In this document: in pieces, positions 39,991 through 48,153 of the stretch
Layout of the letters: the number at the start of each line of letters is the position of its first letter
Position numbering within the stretch: the first letter of the stretch is position 1
From: Candidatus Thermoplasmatota archaeon
Lineage (GTDB): Archaea; Thermoplasmatota; SW-10-69-26; JACQPN01; JAJPHT01
NCBI GenBank assembly: GCA_035540375.1
Contig: DATLGO010000017.1
Span: 1 to 54,074 of the forward strand
Length of the DNA: 54,074 bases
Direction: 5' to 3'
Made by a program: the position numbers and the translations under genes
Notes under the pieces: model-generated
Databases searched by the model: none
What the model was told of the DNA's origin: nothing
What the model saw: the letters and a program-made list of their open reading frames with translations, nothing else

Positions 39991-40635
39991 GTGGCGGCCA
40001 AGCCGGACCTCGACGCGTTCACCCCGCGCGAACGCGCGCTCGTGGAGCGGCTCGCGACGCCGAGGGCCGTGCAGCGATGGCTTGAAACGGTCCCGTACAA
40101 CAAGGAGAAGGAGGGCCCGACGTGCCGCTCCTTCCGCGGCGTCGTTCGCGCGGGGACCGCGCACTGCCTCGAAGCGGCCGTGAGCGCGGCCGTCATCCTC
40201 GAGCAGCGCGGTTTCCCGCCGACGCTCCTTTCCATCGACTCGCGCGACGGACTCGGCCACGCCGTGCTGCTTTTCGAGGATCGCGGACGCTGGGGGGCGG
40301 TGTCGCGATCGCGCTATCCCGGCCTCCACGGCCGGCGTCCCGTCTTCCGATCCGTGCGCGACCTCGCGTGGAGCTACTTCGACCCGTTCGTGGACTACAC
40401 GGGCGAGATCACGGGCTACGCGGTCGTCGACCTCGCCGAGGCGGTGCGCGGCGACTGGCGGCTTGCCAAGCGCCACGTCTGGCGCGTCGAGCGCGCGCTC
40501 GTCGAGGCGCCGCACACGAGGCTTCGCGCCTCGCGCGCCCGCGTGCGACGGCTGCGGTCGTGGTACAAGGCCTGGAAGGCCGAGAACCCCGACGACGAGC
40601 CGCCGTTCTACCCCGGCCACGAGCGATGGCTTTGA
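39991..40635 (+). CDS. Transglutaminase-like protein
   Basis: About 214 residues. The core has a Cys-His pair in the right order: TAHCLEAAVSAAVILEQRG then DGLGHAVLLF, followed by WGAVSRSRYPGL where the third catalytic residue would be expected. An early CRSFRGVVRAG and the later SVRDLAWSYFDPFVDY also fit a small archaeal/bacterial transglutaminase-like family. No signal peptide. The start could be GTG 39991 (with a TATA-like box) or ATG 39934 (19 residues longer). The C-terminus is Arg-rich. Biochemical role unknown. Confidence 0.7.
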   Translation: MAAKPDLDAFTPRERALVERLATPRAVQRWLETVPYNKEKEGPTCRSFRGVVRAGTAHCLEAAVSAAVILEQRGFPPTLLSIDSRDGLGHAVLLFEDRGRWGAVSRSRYPGLHGRRPVFRSVRDLAWSYFDPFVDYTGEITGYAVVDLAEAVRGDWRLAKRHVWRVERALVEAPHTRLRASRARVRRLRSWYKAWKAENPDDEPPFYPGHERWL

Positions 40636-40660
40636 GACGCGGCCCGCGCATCGGGGGCGC

Positions 40661-41113
40661 GTGACCGACGCGGACGTCATCGCGACGCTCGACGACCTCA
40701 TCCGCATCCCGCCCTTCCACGCGTACCTCGGGGTCGAGGTCGTCCGGGCGGCTCCCGGCCTCGCGGTGCTGAGGATCCCGCCGAAGGAGGAGTTCGTGGG
40801 CAACCCGCTTGTGCCCGCGGTCCACGGCGGCATCATCGCGGCGCTCGTCGACCTCGCGGGCGGCGCCGCGCTCTTCATCGAGACGCAGATCCCGACCCCG
40901 ACGATCGACATGCGCGTCGACTACCTGCGGCCCGCGATCGCCGGGCGACCGCTCATCGCGGAGGCGCGCGTCGCGTCGTCCGGCAAGCACGTCGCGTTTG
41001 TGGACGTCGACGTGAAGGACGACCAGGACCGCCTCGTCGCGCGGGGCCGCTGCGTGTACAGCGTGAAGGATCGCGCCTCGCCCCCGCCGGGCCGCGCGTA
41101 CCCGATCGGGTGA
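40661..41113 (+). CDS. PaaI-type hotdog thioesterase
   Basis: A 150-residue single hotdog domain. The hallmark HGGIIAALVDLAGG with the active-site region lies around residue 58, preceded by EEFVGNPLVPAV and followed by TIDMRVDYLRPA and VAFVDVDVKDDQ. PaaI/YbgC-type enzymes hydrolyse acyl- or aryl-CoA esters. GTG 40661 is the only start before the first helix. It lies 25 nt after the transglutaminase-like gene. Substrate cannot be read. The 426 nt that follow hold the second G-rich array and the fusA promoter. Confidence 0.88.
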   Translation: MTDADVIATLDDLIRIPPFHAYLGVEVVRAAPGLAVLRIPPKEEFVGNPLVPAVHGGIIAALVDLAGGAALFIETQIPTPTIDMRVDYLRPAIAGRPLIAEARVASSGKHVAFVDVDVKDDQDRLVARGRCVYSVKDRASPPPGRAYPIG

Positions 41114-41206
41114 TCCGCCGAGCGCGAGGAACCTGGTGGCGGAGCCCACCTTGACAGCCTCCCGTCACCCGGACGCGACCCGGGAGGGATCAACGGTTTG
41201 CGCGCC

Positions 41207-41440
41207 CCGTCCCGGACCCGGTCCCGGACCCGACGCCCGGCGCCCGGTCCCGACGCCCGGCGCCCGGTCCCGACGCCCGGCGCCCGGTCCCGGACCCGCC
41301 ACCCGGCACCCGGCTCCCGGTCCCGGTCCCGGCTCCCGAGGCCCGACACCCGGTCCCGACGCCCGACACCCGGCACCCGAAGCCCGGCGCCCGGTCCCGA
41401 TGCCCGGCACTCGGTCCCGGTCCCGGCCCCGCCACCCGGC
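41207..41440 (-). repeat. G-rich short tandem array upstream of fusA
   Basis: About 234 nt of 6-7-nt units, G-rich on the minus strand (CCGGGAC, CCGGGCG, TCGGGAC, CCGGGTC and similar), the same family as the array at 18722 but inverted relative to the downstream gene. GGG tracts are spaced 3-4 nt apart. It ends about 30 nt before the fusA TATA box. No reading frame in it is credible as protein. Confidence 0.9.
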
Positions 41441-41469
41441 GATCCCCGCGCGCGGGCGCTCGGAATGGT

Positions 41470-41476
41470 TTTTATA
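41470..41476 (+). promoter_or_regulatory. TATA box of fusA
   Basis: TTTTATA; transcription should start near 41500, giving a leader of about 40 nt. That leader holds a 7-bp hairpin (CCCGGGG/CCCCGGG, 41501-41517) and a GAGAGGG Shine-Dalgarno. Confidence 0.68.
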
Positions 41477-41539
41477 GGGATTGGCCCTTCAACGCTCCGT
41501 CCCGGGGTCACCCCGGGCCCCTTCCAGAGAGGGAACTCC

Positions 41540-43744
41540 ATGGGCCGAAAGGAAGACAACATCGCGAAGGCCCGCGACCTCATGCACAAGCCGGAGTACA
41601 TCCGGAACATCGACATCGCGGCTCACATCGACCACGGCAAGACCACGCTCTCGGACAATCTCGTCGCGGGCGCGGGCATGATGTCGGAGGAGCTCGCGGG
41701 CAAGCAGCTCGTCATGGACTTCGACGAGCAGGAAGCGGCCCGCGGCATCACGATCAACGCGGCCTCGGCGTCGATGGTGCACACGATCGACGGCCAGGAC
41801 TACCTCATCAACCTCATCGACACGCCCGGCCACGTCGACTTCGGCGGCGACGTCACGCGCGCGATGCGCGCGGTCGACGGCTGCGTCATCGTCGTCTGCG
41901 CCGTCGAGGGCCCGATGCCCCAGACGGAGACCGTCGTGCGCCAGGCGCTCCGCGAGAAGGTGAAGCCGATCCTCTTCATCAACAAGACGGACCGCCTCAT
42001 CAACGAGCTCAAGCTCGGCCCGGTCGAGCTGCAGCAGCGCATCGCGAAGCACATCACCGAGGTCAACGGCCTCATCATGAAGATGGTGCCCCAGGAGTTC
42101 AAGGAGGCCTGGACGCTGCGTCCCGAGACGGGCAACGTCGTCATCGGCTCCGCGTACAACAACTGGGCCATCTCGGTCCCGTGGATGAAGAAGACGGGCC
42201 TCACGTTCAAGGACGTCATCGATCACTGCAACGCGGGCGACCAGAAGGGCCTCGCGAAGAAGGCGCCGCTCCACCGCGTGCTCCTCAACGCGTCCATCAC
42301 GCACCACCCGGCGCCGCACGTCGCGCAGAAGTACCGCATCCCCCACATCTGGAAGGGCGACCTCGAGAGCGAGGTCGGCAAGGCGATGGTCAACTGCGAC
42401 GAGAACGGGCCGCTCACGCTGATGGTCACGAAGATCATCATCGACCCGCACGCGGGCGAAATCGCGTTCGGCCGCCTCTTCTCCGGCCGCGTCCAGAAGG
42501 GGCAGGACCTCTACGTCATGGGCCAGGCCGGCAAGAACCGCAGCCAGCAGGTCGCGGTCATGGTCGGCGCCGACCGCATCCCCGTGGACCAGGTCACGGC
42601 CGGCAATATCGCGGCCGTGCAGGGCCTGCGCGACGCGATCGCCGGTTCGACGGTCTCGACGTCCCCCGACATCGAGCCCTTCGAGCGCATCGTGCACGTG
42701 TCGGAGCCGGTCGTCACGGTCGCCGTCGAGGCCAAGCAGACGAAGGACCTCCCGAAGCTCGTCGAGGTTCTCCGCACGGTCGCCAAGGCCGACCCGTCGA
42801 TCCAGGTCCAGATCAACCAGGAGACGGGCGAGAACCTCATGAGCGGCATGGGCGAGCTCCACCTCGAGATCACGGAGTACCGCATCCGCAACGACCACGG
42901 CGTGGACATCAAGACGTCCGCCCCGATCGTCGTGTACCGCGAGTGCGTCCTCGGCCGCACGCCGCAGCCCTTCGAGGGCAAGTCCCCGAACAAGCACAAC
43001 AAGTTCTACGTCACGGCCGAGATCCTCGAGGATTCCCTCGTCCAGGCGATCAAGAACGGCGAGATCCCCGACTCGAACGGCAAGATCAAGGATGTCAAGG
43101 CCCTCGTTCCGAAGCTCGTCGAACTCGGATGGGACCGCGACTTCTCGAAGGGCCTCTTCGGCCTCGTGGGCACCAACGTCTTCGTCGACGTGACGAAGGG
43201 TATCCAGGGCATCCACGAGACGAAGGAACTCATCCTCGACGCCTTCAAGGAGGTCTGCGCCCGCGGACCCCGCGCGGGCGAGCCGATCCAGGCCGTCAAG
43301 TTCGTGCTCCACGACGCGAAGCTGCACGAGGACGCGGTCCACCGCGGCCCCGCGCAGGTCATCCCGGCCGTCCGCAACGCGTGCTACGGCGCGATGACGG
43401 TCGCCGGCACGACGCTCCTCGAGCCGATGCAGAAGGTCTACATCAGCGTCCCGCAGGACGTGATGGGCGGCGCGACGCGCGAGATGCAGCAGCGCCGCAG
43501 CGTCATCGAGGACATGGAGTCCGAAGGCGACATGGCGATCATCCACGCGAAGGCCCCCGTCGCCGCGATGTTCGGCTTCGCGGGCGCGATCCGCTCGGCC
43601 GCCCAGGGCCGCGTCCTGTGGTCCACGGAGAACGTCGGCTTCCAGGCCCTTCCCCGTGAACTCCTCGACAAGGTCACGGGCGAAATCCGCACGCGCAAGG
43701 GCCTCAAGCCCGAGCCGTACGGCGCGGACTACTACGCCGGCTGA
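41540..43744 (+). CDS. fusA: Translation elongation factor 2 (EF-2)
   Basis: A 734-residue archaeal EF-2, the GTPase of ribosomal translocation. G motifs: AHIDHGKTT (P-loop), [12 protein letters not shown], and NKTD. Later: MGELHLEI in domain III, and the diphthamide loop [17 protein letters not shown] with its target His. Length matches archaeal EF-2 (about 728-736). ATG 41540 has GAGAGGG just upstream. It stands alone: rpsL-rpsG are 22 kb away and no EF-1 alpha or S10 gene follows. A strong terminator hairpin lies downstream. Confidence 0.98.
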   Translation: MGRKEDNIAKARDLMHKPEYIRNIDIAAHIDHGKTTLSDNLVAGAGMMSEELAGKQLVMDFDEQEAARGITINAASASMVHTIDGQDYLINLIDTPGHVDFGGDVTRAMRAVDGCVIVVCAVEGPMPQTETVVRQALREKVKPILFINKTDRLINELKLGPVELQQRIAKHITEVNGLIMKMVPQEFKEAWTLRPETGNVVIGSAYNNWAISVPWMKKTGLTFKDVIDHCNAGDQKGLAKKAPLHRVLLNASITHHPAPHVAQKYRIPHIWKGDLESEVGKAMVNCDENGPLTLMVTKIIIDPHAGEIAFGRLFSGRVQKGQDLYVMGQAGKNRSQQVAVMVGADRIPVDQVTAGNIAAVQGLRDAIAGSTVSTSPDIEPFERIVHVSEPVVTVAVEAKQTKDLPKLVEVLRTVAKADPSIQVQINQETGENLMSGMGELHLEITEYRIRNDHGVDIKTSAPIVVYRECVLGRTPQPFEGKSPNKHNKFYVTAEILEDSLVQAIKNGEIPDSNGKIKDVKALVPKLVELGWDRDFSKGLFGLVGTNVFVDVTKGIQGIHETKELILDAFKEVCARGPRAGEPIQAVKFVLHDAKLHEDAVHRGPAQVIPAVRNACYGAMTVAGTTLLEPMQKVYISVPQDVMGGATREMQQRRSVIEDMESEGDMAIIHAKAPVAAMFGFAGAIRSAAQGRVLWSTENVGFQALPRELLDKVTGEIRTRKGLKPEPYGADYYAG

Positions 43745-43771
43745 GCCGGACCTGAAGTTCCGGGTTGCGCC

Positions 43772-43797
43772 CCGGGCGGGTCGGAAGACCCGCCCGG
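43772..43797 (+). terminator. Terminator of fusA
   Basis: An 11-bp perfect stem (CCGGGCGGGTC/GACCCGCCCGG) with a GGAA tetraloop, 27 nt after the stop; a CTTTTCC stretch lies about 40 nt further on. Confidence 0.72.
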
Positions 43798-43867
43798 CGC
43801 GGAGCCGTCGGGCGCGGGGGGCGGCGAGCGCCCCATCCTTTTCCCCTCATTCACCCGTCCAGGTCCA

Positions 43868-43875
43868 TTTTATAT
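43868..43875 (+). promoter_or_regulatory. TATA box of MEDS-like gene
   Basis: TTTTATAT. Transcription should start near 43900, giving a leader of about 80 nt; the ATG at 43881 is too close to the box to be translated. Confidence 0.6.
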
Positions 43876-43978
43876 CAAAAATGCGAAGCGGCGGGATCGC
43901 CACATCCACCGCGCGCGGTGGAACCGTCATCCTCACGTTCGCCTGGAACCATGGGGGCTCCGCTTCGGGTGATGTAGG

Positions 43979-44536
43979 TTGACCACTCCACCAGGTCTCG
44001 CGGACGGACGGCGCCTGCGGCGGCACGACCATGCGGTCTTCGTTTACGGCTCCATGACCGAGCTTTCGAAAGCCCTGGGCGTATTCCTCAAGCGGGGCAT
44101 CGACCGGCGCGAGGTCGCCGTCTTTGTCCACGCCTTCGAGGACGACGCGCGCGCCCGGGACTTCGCGCTGCGCAGCCACGCCGCCGCGGAACGCCTCGAC
44201 GCGGAGAAGAGGCTCGTCGTCGCGCATCACGTCGACGCATTCGAGGCGAGGAAGGGCGCGATCGACTACACGCACGTCTCGGAAGTCGTGACTTCCCTCG
44301 ACCGCATGGCGCAGGAAGGGGGCTGGGACGGCGTCCGCATCTTCGTGGACGCGAGCCGCGTGTACTTCGAGTCGGGCCGCGTGAAGGAGTGGTTCGCCTT
44401 CGAGACATGGCTTGGACCGACCCTCCACGCGTCGTGCGGCCTCATCTGCGCCTACCGAAAAGCGGACCTGGCGGATCCCGCGATGGTGCAGCGGGTGGCC
44501 GCCACGCACGCCTATCGCTACGGCGACGAGACGTGA
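43979..44536 (+). CDS. MEDS/DcmR-like sensory domain protein
   Basis: A 185-residue single-domain protein. HDHAVFVYGSMTELSKAL at the start, FLKRGIDRREVAVFV, then a VDASRVYFESGRVKEW segment and SCGLICAYRK near the end match the MEDS (DcmR-type) sensory domain, a RecA-like relative found in methanogen and methylotroph signalling proteins. No kinase or DNA-binding domain is fused. TTG 43979 follows a perfectly placed GGTGAT (43969-43974). The third stretch contains several His. Ligand unknown. Confidence 0.74.
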   Translation: MTTPPGLADGRRLRRHDHAVFVYGSMTELSKALGVFLKRGIDRREVAVFVHAFEDDARARDFALRSHAAAERLDAEKRLVVAHHVDAFEARKGAIDYTHVSEVVTSLDRMAQEGGWDGVRIFVDASRVYFESGRVKEWFAFETWLGPTLHASCGLICAYRKADLADPAMVQRVAATHAYRYGDET

Positions 44537-44545
44537 CGGGCGAAC

Positions 44546-44552
44546 CTTTTTC
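44546..44552 (+). promoter_or_regulatory. TATA-like box of purM
   Basis: CTTTTTC centred 28 nt before GTG 44577, supporting a leaderless start there rather than ATG 44586. Confidence 0.42.
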
Positions 44553-44576
44553 CGGCGCGACGGGCGTCGCGGCCGC

Positions 44577-45638
44577 GTGACCCGGATGCCCTCCGAACCC
44601 TCGAAGCCGCTGACCTACGCCTCGGCCGGCGTGGACATCGTCGCGAAGGACGAGGCCGCGAAGCGCATCTCGGGCCTACTCTCCTTCGCGCGCCAGGGCG
44701 TCGGTCGCCCCCTCGGGGGCTCGGGCCACTTCGCGGGCATGGTCGAGTTCGGCGAGTACGCGCTCGTCCTCGCGACGGACGGCGTGGGCACGAAGCTCGA
44801 GGTCGCGAACGCGCTTCGCAAGTGGGACACGGTCGGCATCGACTGCATCGCGATGAACGTGAACGACGTCGTCTGCGTCGGCGCCGAGCCGCTCGCCTTC
44901 GTCGACTACCTCGCGGTCGAGAAAGCGGACCCGGACCTCGCGGCCGAGATCGCGAAGGGGCTCAACGAGGGCGCCCGTCGGGCGAACGTGAGCATCGTCG
45001 GCGGCGAGACCGCGGTCCTGCCGAGCCTCGTCAAGGGCTTCGACCTCGCGGGGACGTGCCTTGCGTACGTGAAGAAGGACCGCATCATCGGCGGGTCGCG
45101 CATCGCGCCCGGGGACGTCGTTGTGGGCGTCGCGTCGAGCGGCATCCACTCGAACGGCCTCACCCTCGCGCGCCGCGCGATCGCCGATGCCGGAATCGCG
45201 CTCTCGGACAAGGCGCCCGGCGGCGGGACGGTCGGGGAAGCCCTCCTCGAGCCGACCGCCATATACGTACGCGCCGTGCTCGAGATGCTCGAGGCGGTTC
45301 CCGACGTGCACGGCATCGCGCACATCACGGGCTCGGGGCTCCTGAACATCCCCCGCCTGCGCAAGGACGTCCGCTACGTGATCGACCGCCCGCTCGACGT
45401 GCCGCCGATCTTCGATCTCGTCGCGGAGGCGGGACGCGTCGAGGCCAACGAGATGCACCGCACGTTCAACATGGGCATGGGGCTCGCCGTCGTGCTGCCG
45501 GAGGCGGGCGCCGCGAAGGCCGTCGAGGCCCTCTCCCGGCACCACAAGGCCGCGGTCGTCGGCCGCGTCGAGGCGGGCACCGGCACGGCCGTGCCGTCGC
45601 GCGGCGTGGAGCTTCGGGGCGCCAAGGCGTCGTTCTGA
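44577..45638 (+). CDS. purM: Phosphoribosylformylglycinamidine cyclo-ligase (AIR synthase)
   Basis: A 353-residue enzyme of purine synthesis that closes the imidazole ring of FGAM with ATP. Motifs: YASAGVDIVAKDEA, LVLATDGVGTKLEVA, CIAMNVNDVVCVGAEPLAFVDYLA, VSIVGGETAVLPSL, VGVASSGIHSNGLTLAR and HITGSGLLNIPR, plus MHRTFNMGMG near the end. Length is normal. GTG 44577 fits a leaderless promoter. It is separated from the transketolase genes by about 146 nt containing their promoter. No other pur gene is present. Confidence 0.95.
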   Translation: MTRMPSEPSKPLTYASAGVDIVAKDEAAKRISGLLSFARQGVGRPLGGSGHFAGMVEFGEYALVLATDGVGTKLEVANALRKWDTVGIDCIAMNVNDVVCVGAEPLAFVDYLAVEKADPDLAAEIAKGLNEGARRANVSIVGGETAVLPSLVKGFDLAGTCLAYVKKDRIIGGSRIAPGDVVVGVASSGIHSNGLTLARRAIADAGIALSDKAPGGGTVGEALLEPTAIYVRAVLEMLEAVPDVHGIAHITGSGLLNIPRLRKDVRYVIDRPLDVPPIFDLVAEAGRVEANEMHRTFNMGMGLAVVLPEAGAAKAVEALSRHHKAAVVGRVEAGTGTAVPSRGVELRGAKASF

Positions 45639-45657
45639 CCCCCGCGCCGGGGAACCT

Positions 45658-45665
45658 ATTTATCC
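45658..45665 (+). promoter_or_regulatory. TATA box of the transketolase operon
   Basis: TATTTATC; the start near 45687 would leave a leader of about 100 nt before GTG 45785, which has a purine-rich GGTGGGAG Shine-Dalgarno. Confidence 0.5.
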
Positions 45666-45784
45666 GCGCCCTGGCATGGGACGCGCGTCGAGGGCCGCCG
45701 CCGGCCCGCGGCGCGACGCCGGCCCGAGGGCCCGCGAAGCGGCCGCGGACGCGCCGACGCGCCGCCATCGCGGGTGGGAGAAAC

Positions 45785-46666
45785 GTGACGGTCAGCGAGG
45801 AGCGCCTCCTCGAACTCGAGGAGATCGCGCTCAAGGTACGGAAGCTCGTCATCGAACAGGTCTATCACGCGGGATCCGGCCACCCGGGCGGGTCCTTGTC
45901 GTCGACGGACGTCCTCACGGCGCTCTACTGGGAGGTCATGCGCCACGATCCGCAGAACCCGAAGTGGGACCGTCGCGACCGGCTCGTCATGAGCAAGGGC
46001 CACTGCTGCCCGGCGCTCTACGCGTGTCTCGCGCTCCACGGCTACTTCCCGATGGAGGACCTCAAGACGCTCCGCAAGATCGATTCCCACCTGCAGGGCC
46101 ACCCCGACATGAAGAAGACGCCCGGCGTGGAGTTCAACGGCGGAAGCGAGGGACAAGGGCTCTCCGGCGCCGTCGGCATGGCGCTCGCCTCGAAGCTCGA
46201 CGGAACGAAGCACCGCGTGTACTGCATCGTCGGCGACGGCGAATGCCAGGCCGGCATGATCTGGGAGGCGGCCGCGAGCGCGAGCCACTTCCGGCTCGAC
46301 AACCTCGTCGCGGTCCTCGACCGGAACGGTCTCCAGATCGACGGCCCGACGGAGGAGATCATGAGCATCGAGCCCATCGCCGAGCGCTGGCGCGCGTTCG
46401 GGTGGTACGTGATCGAGGTGAACGGCCACGACCTCAAGGAAATCCTCGAGGCGCTCGAGAAGGCGCGCCGCGTCACGGGCAAGCCCACGATGGTCATCGC
46501 GCACACGGTCAAGGGCAAGGGCGTCTCGTACATGGAAGGCACGCTCTCCTTCCACGGCAAGGCGCCGTCGCAGGACGAGTACGTGAAGGCCATGACCGAG
46601 CTCGACCTCGCAGGAAAGCGCCTTGCGGACCGCAAGGCCGCGGCGGCCCCGGCGGGGGTGGCGTGA
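45785..46666 (+). CDS. Transketolase, N-terminal subunit
   Basis: A 293-residue ThDP-binding half of a split transketolase, part of the nonoxidative pentose-phosphate route. Visible: AGSGHPGGSLSSTDVLTALY, SKGHCCPALYACLA, the ThDP-Mg motif GDGECQAGMIWEAAASAS...LVAVLDRNGLQ, and HTVKGKGVSYME. GTG 45785 begins at the first helix; longer in-frame extension upstream is low-quality sequence. The stop overlaps the start of the C-terminal subunit gene by 1 nt. Split transketolase is common in archaea. Confidence 0.95.
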   Translation: MTVSEERLLELEEIALKVRKLVIEQVYHAGSGHPGGSLSSTDVLTALYWEVMRHDPQNPKWDRRDRLVMSKGHCCPALYACLALHGYFPMEDLKTLRKIDSHLQGHPDMKKTPGVEFNGGSEGQGLSGAVGMALASKLDGTKHRVYCIVGDGECQAGMIWEAAASASHFRLDNLVAVLDRNGLQIDGPTEEIMSIEPIAERWRAFGWYVIEVNGHDLKEILEALEKARRVTGKPTMVIAHTVKGKGVSYMEGTLSFHGKAPSQDEYVKAMTELDLAGKRLADRKAAAAPAGVA

Positions 46667-47616
46667 TGCCGCTCGCGCCCGACGTCGTCCCGAAGATGAA
46701 CCTGCGGGACGCCTACTCGCACGCGCTCGCGGAGGTCGGCCGCGTGAACCCGAAGGTCGTCGTCCTCGACGCGGACCTCGCGCTCTCGACGAAGACGAAG
46801 CGCTTCGGCACGCTCTTCCCCGACCGCTTCTTCGACGTCGGCATCGCGGAGCTCAACCTCATGGGCGTCGCGGCCGGCCTTGCGGCCTCCGGCAAGATCG
46901 CCTTCGCGAGCACGTTCGCGACGTTCGCGGCCGGCCAGCCGTACAACGTCATCCGCCAGAGCATCGCGTACCCGAATCTCAACGTGAAGATCGTCGCGAC
47001 GCACGCGGGCCTCTCCGTCGGCGGCGACGGAGCGACGCACCAGATGCTCGAGGACCTGAGCCTCATGCGAGGGCTGCCGAACTTCAAGGTCTTCGTGCCC
47101 GCGGACGCTCCGCAGATGGAGTCGATCATCAAGGCGATCGTCGAGGTCGAGGGTCCGTGCTACGTGCGCTGCGGTCGCGACGACTCCCCGATCCTCCCCG
47201 AGCAGCGGCCGGTCGAGGTCGGCAAGGCCATCGTGCTCCGACCCGGGGCGGACGTCACGCTCGTGGGGTGCGGCACGATGGTCTGGGAGACGCTCAAGGC
47301 CGCCGACAAGCTCGAAGCGGAGGGGTTCGACCCGCGCGTCATCCTCGTGCACACGATCAAGCCGCTCGACGAGGAGACCATCGTGAAGGCCGCGCGCGAG
47401 ACGGCGGGCATCGTGACCGCCGAGGAGCACTCGGTCTACGGCGGCCTCGGATCGGCCGTCGCGGAGACCGTCGGCGAGCACCACCCGTGCCGCGTGAAGC
47501 GCATCGGCACGACGACGTTCGGCGAGTCGGGCGACGCGAAGGCGCTCATGGCGAAGTACGGCCTCACGGCGAAGGAGATCGCCGCGGCCGCGAAGGAGAT
47601 CGTCGGCAAGCGCTGA
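46666..47616 (+). CDS. Transketolase, C-terminal subunit
   Basis: A 316-residue pyrimidine-binding half plus the C-terminal domain. Features: NLRDAYSHALAEVGR, VVVLDADLALSTKT, FDVGIAELNLMGVAAGLAASGK with the catalytic Glu, FATFAAGQPYNVIRQS, THAGLSVGGDGATHQMLEDL and, in the last domain, VLVHTIKPLDEETIVKAARET. The subunit pairs with the N-terminal protein encoded immediately upstream. Length is as usual for the split form. The ATG overlaps the previous stop. Confidence 0.95.
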   Translation: MPLAPDVVPKMNLRDAYSHALAEVGRVNPKVVVLDADLALSTKTKRFGTLFPDRFFDVGIAELNLMGVAAGLAASGKIAFASTFATFAAGQPYNVIRQSIAYPNLNVKIVATHAGLSVGGDGATHQMLEDLSLMRGLPNFKVFVPADAPQMESIIKAIVEVEGPCYVRCGRDDSPILPEQRPVEVGKAIVLRPGADVTLVGCGTMVWETLKAADKLEAEGFDPRVILVHTIKPLDEETIVKAARETAGIVTAEEHSVYGGLGSAVAETVGEHHPCRVKRIGTTTFGESGDAKALMAKYGLTAKEIAAAAKEIVGKR

Positions 47617-47665
47617 GCCTCCGGGGGAGCGCCGTTCGGACGCGGGCGGCGCGCCAGCGATAGGG

Positions 47666-47670
47666 TTATC
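47666..47670 (+). promoter_or_regulatory. TATA-like box of small membrane protein gene
   Basis: TTATC centred 27 nt above ATG 47695, favouring that start over TTG 47686. Confidence 0.42.
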
Positions 47671-47694
47671 ATCGCCCACGTCGGCTTGACGCCG

Positions 47695-48153
47695 ATGCCC
47701 CGCGAGCGCGCCGTGCCCGTCGAATCCGTCGAGCCCGCGCCCTCCTCCGAAGAGCTGCGCGCCGAAGCCGCGCGCCGCCTCGTCGACGCCGCAAGCGGCG
47801 CGGCCGCCCGCGCCGCCACCGCGGCGCAGGATGCGCTCGACGAGGGGCTCGACGCCGCGCTCGAACTCGCGACCGTCTCGCTCCCGCGACTCGCCCGCCG
47901 CGTCTTCTACACGATCTTCGGGGTCGCCGCGTTCGCGCTCGGCCTCGGCCTCGTCGCGCTCTTCAACCGTCCGCTCTTCGAGCTCTACGCCGTCCCGATC
48001 GCGGGGATCCTCCTCGTTGCGCTCGGCGTCGGGCTGTTTGTTCTCGGGCTGCGGCTCTACGACGCGACGGCGACCTTGCGCGCGCTCGTCGCCCTCGCAC
48101 GCCGCTGGCGCGCCCGGCGGGAGCGACGGGCTCGCGAGAGGAGCGAGCCATGA
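47695..48153 (+). CDS. Small two-helix membrane protein
   Basis: A 152-residue protein. The first 65 residues form an Ala/Glu-rich, probably helical or coiled-coil cytoplasmic part. Two hydrophobic helices follow (VFYTIFGVAAFALGLGLVAL and VPIAGILLVALGVGLFVLGL), then a strongly basic tail (RRWRARRERRARERS). No family was recognised. ATG 47695 fits a leaderless promoter. The stop overlaps the ATG of the next membrane-protein gene (ATGA), so they probably act together. Confidence 0.72.
   Translation: MPRERAVPVESVEPAPSSEELRAEAARRLVDAASGAAARAATAAQDALDEGLDAALELATVSLPRLARRVFYTIFGVAAFALGLGLVALFNRPLFELYAVPIAGILLVALGVGLFVLGLRLYDATATLRALVALARRWRARRERRARERSEP

Noticed and set aside
18722-41440. CRISPR array
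   Set aside because: Units are 6-7 nt with no spacers, and no cas genes are present.
43881-43982. 33-codon upstream frame ending at the MEDS-like start (TTGA overlap)
   Set aside because: Its ATG is only about 10 nt from the TATA box, so it should lie upstream of the transcription start.
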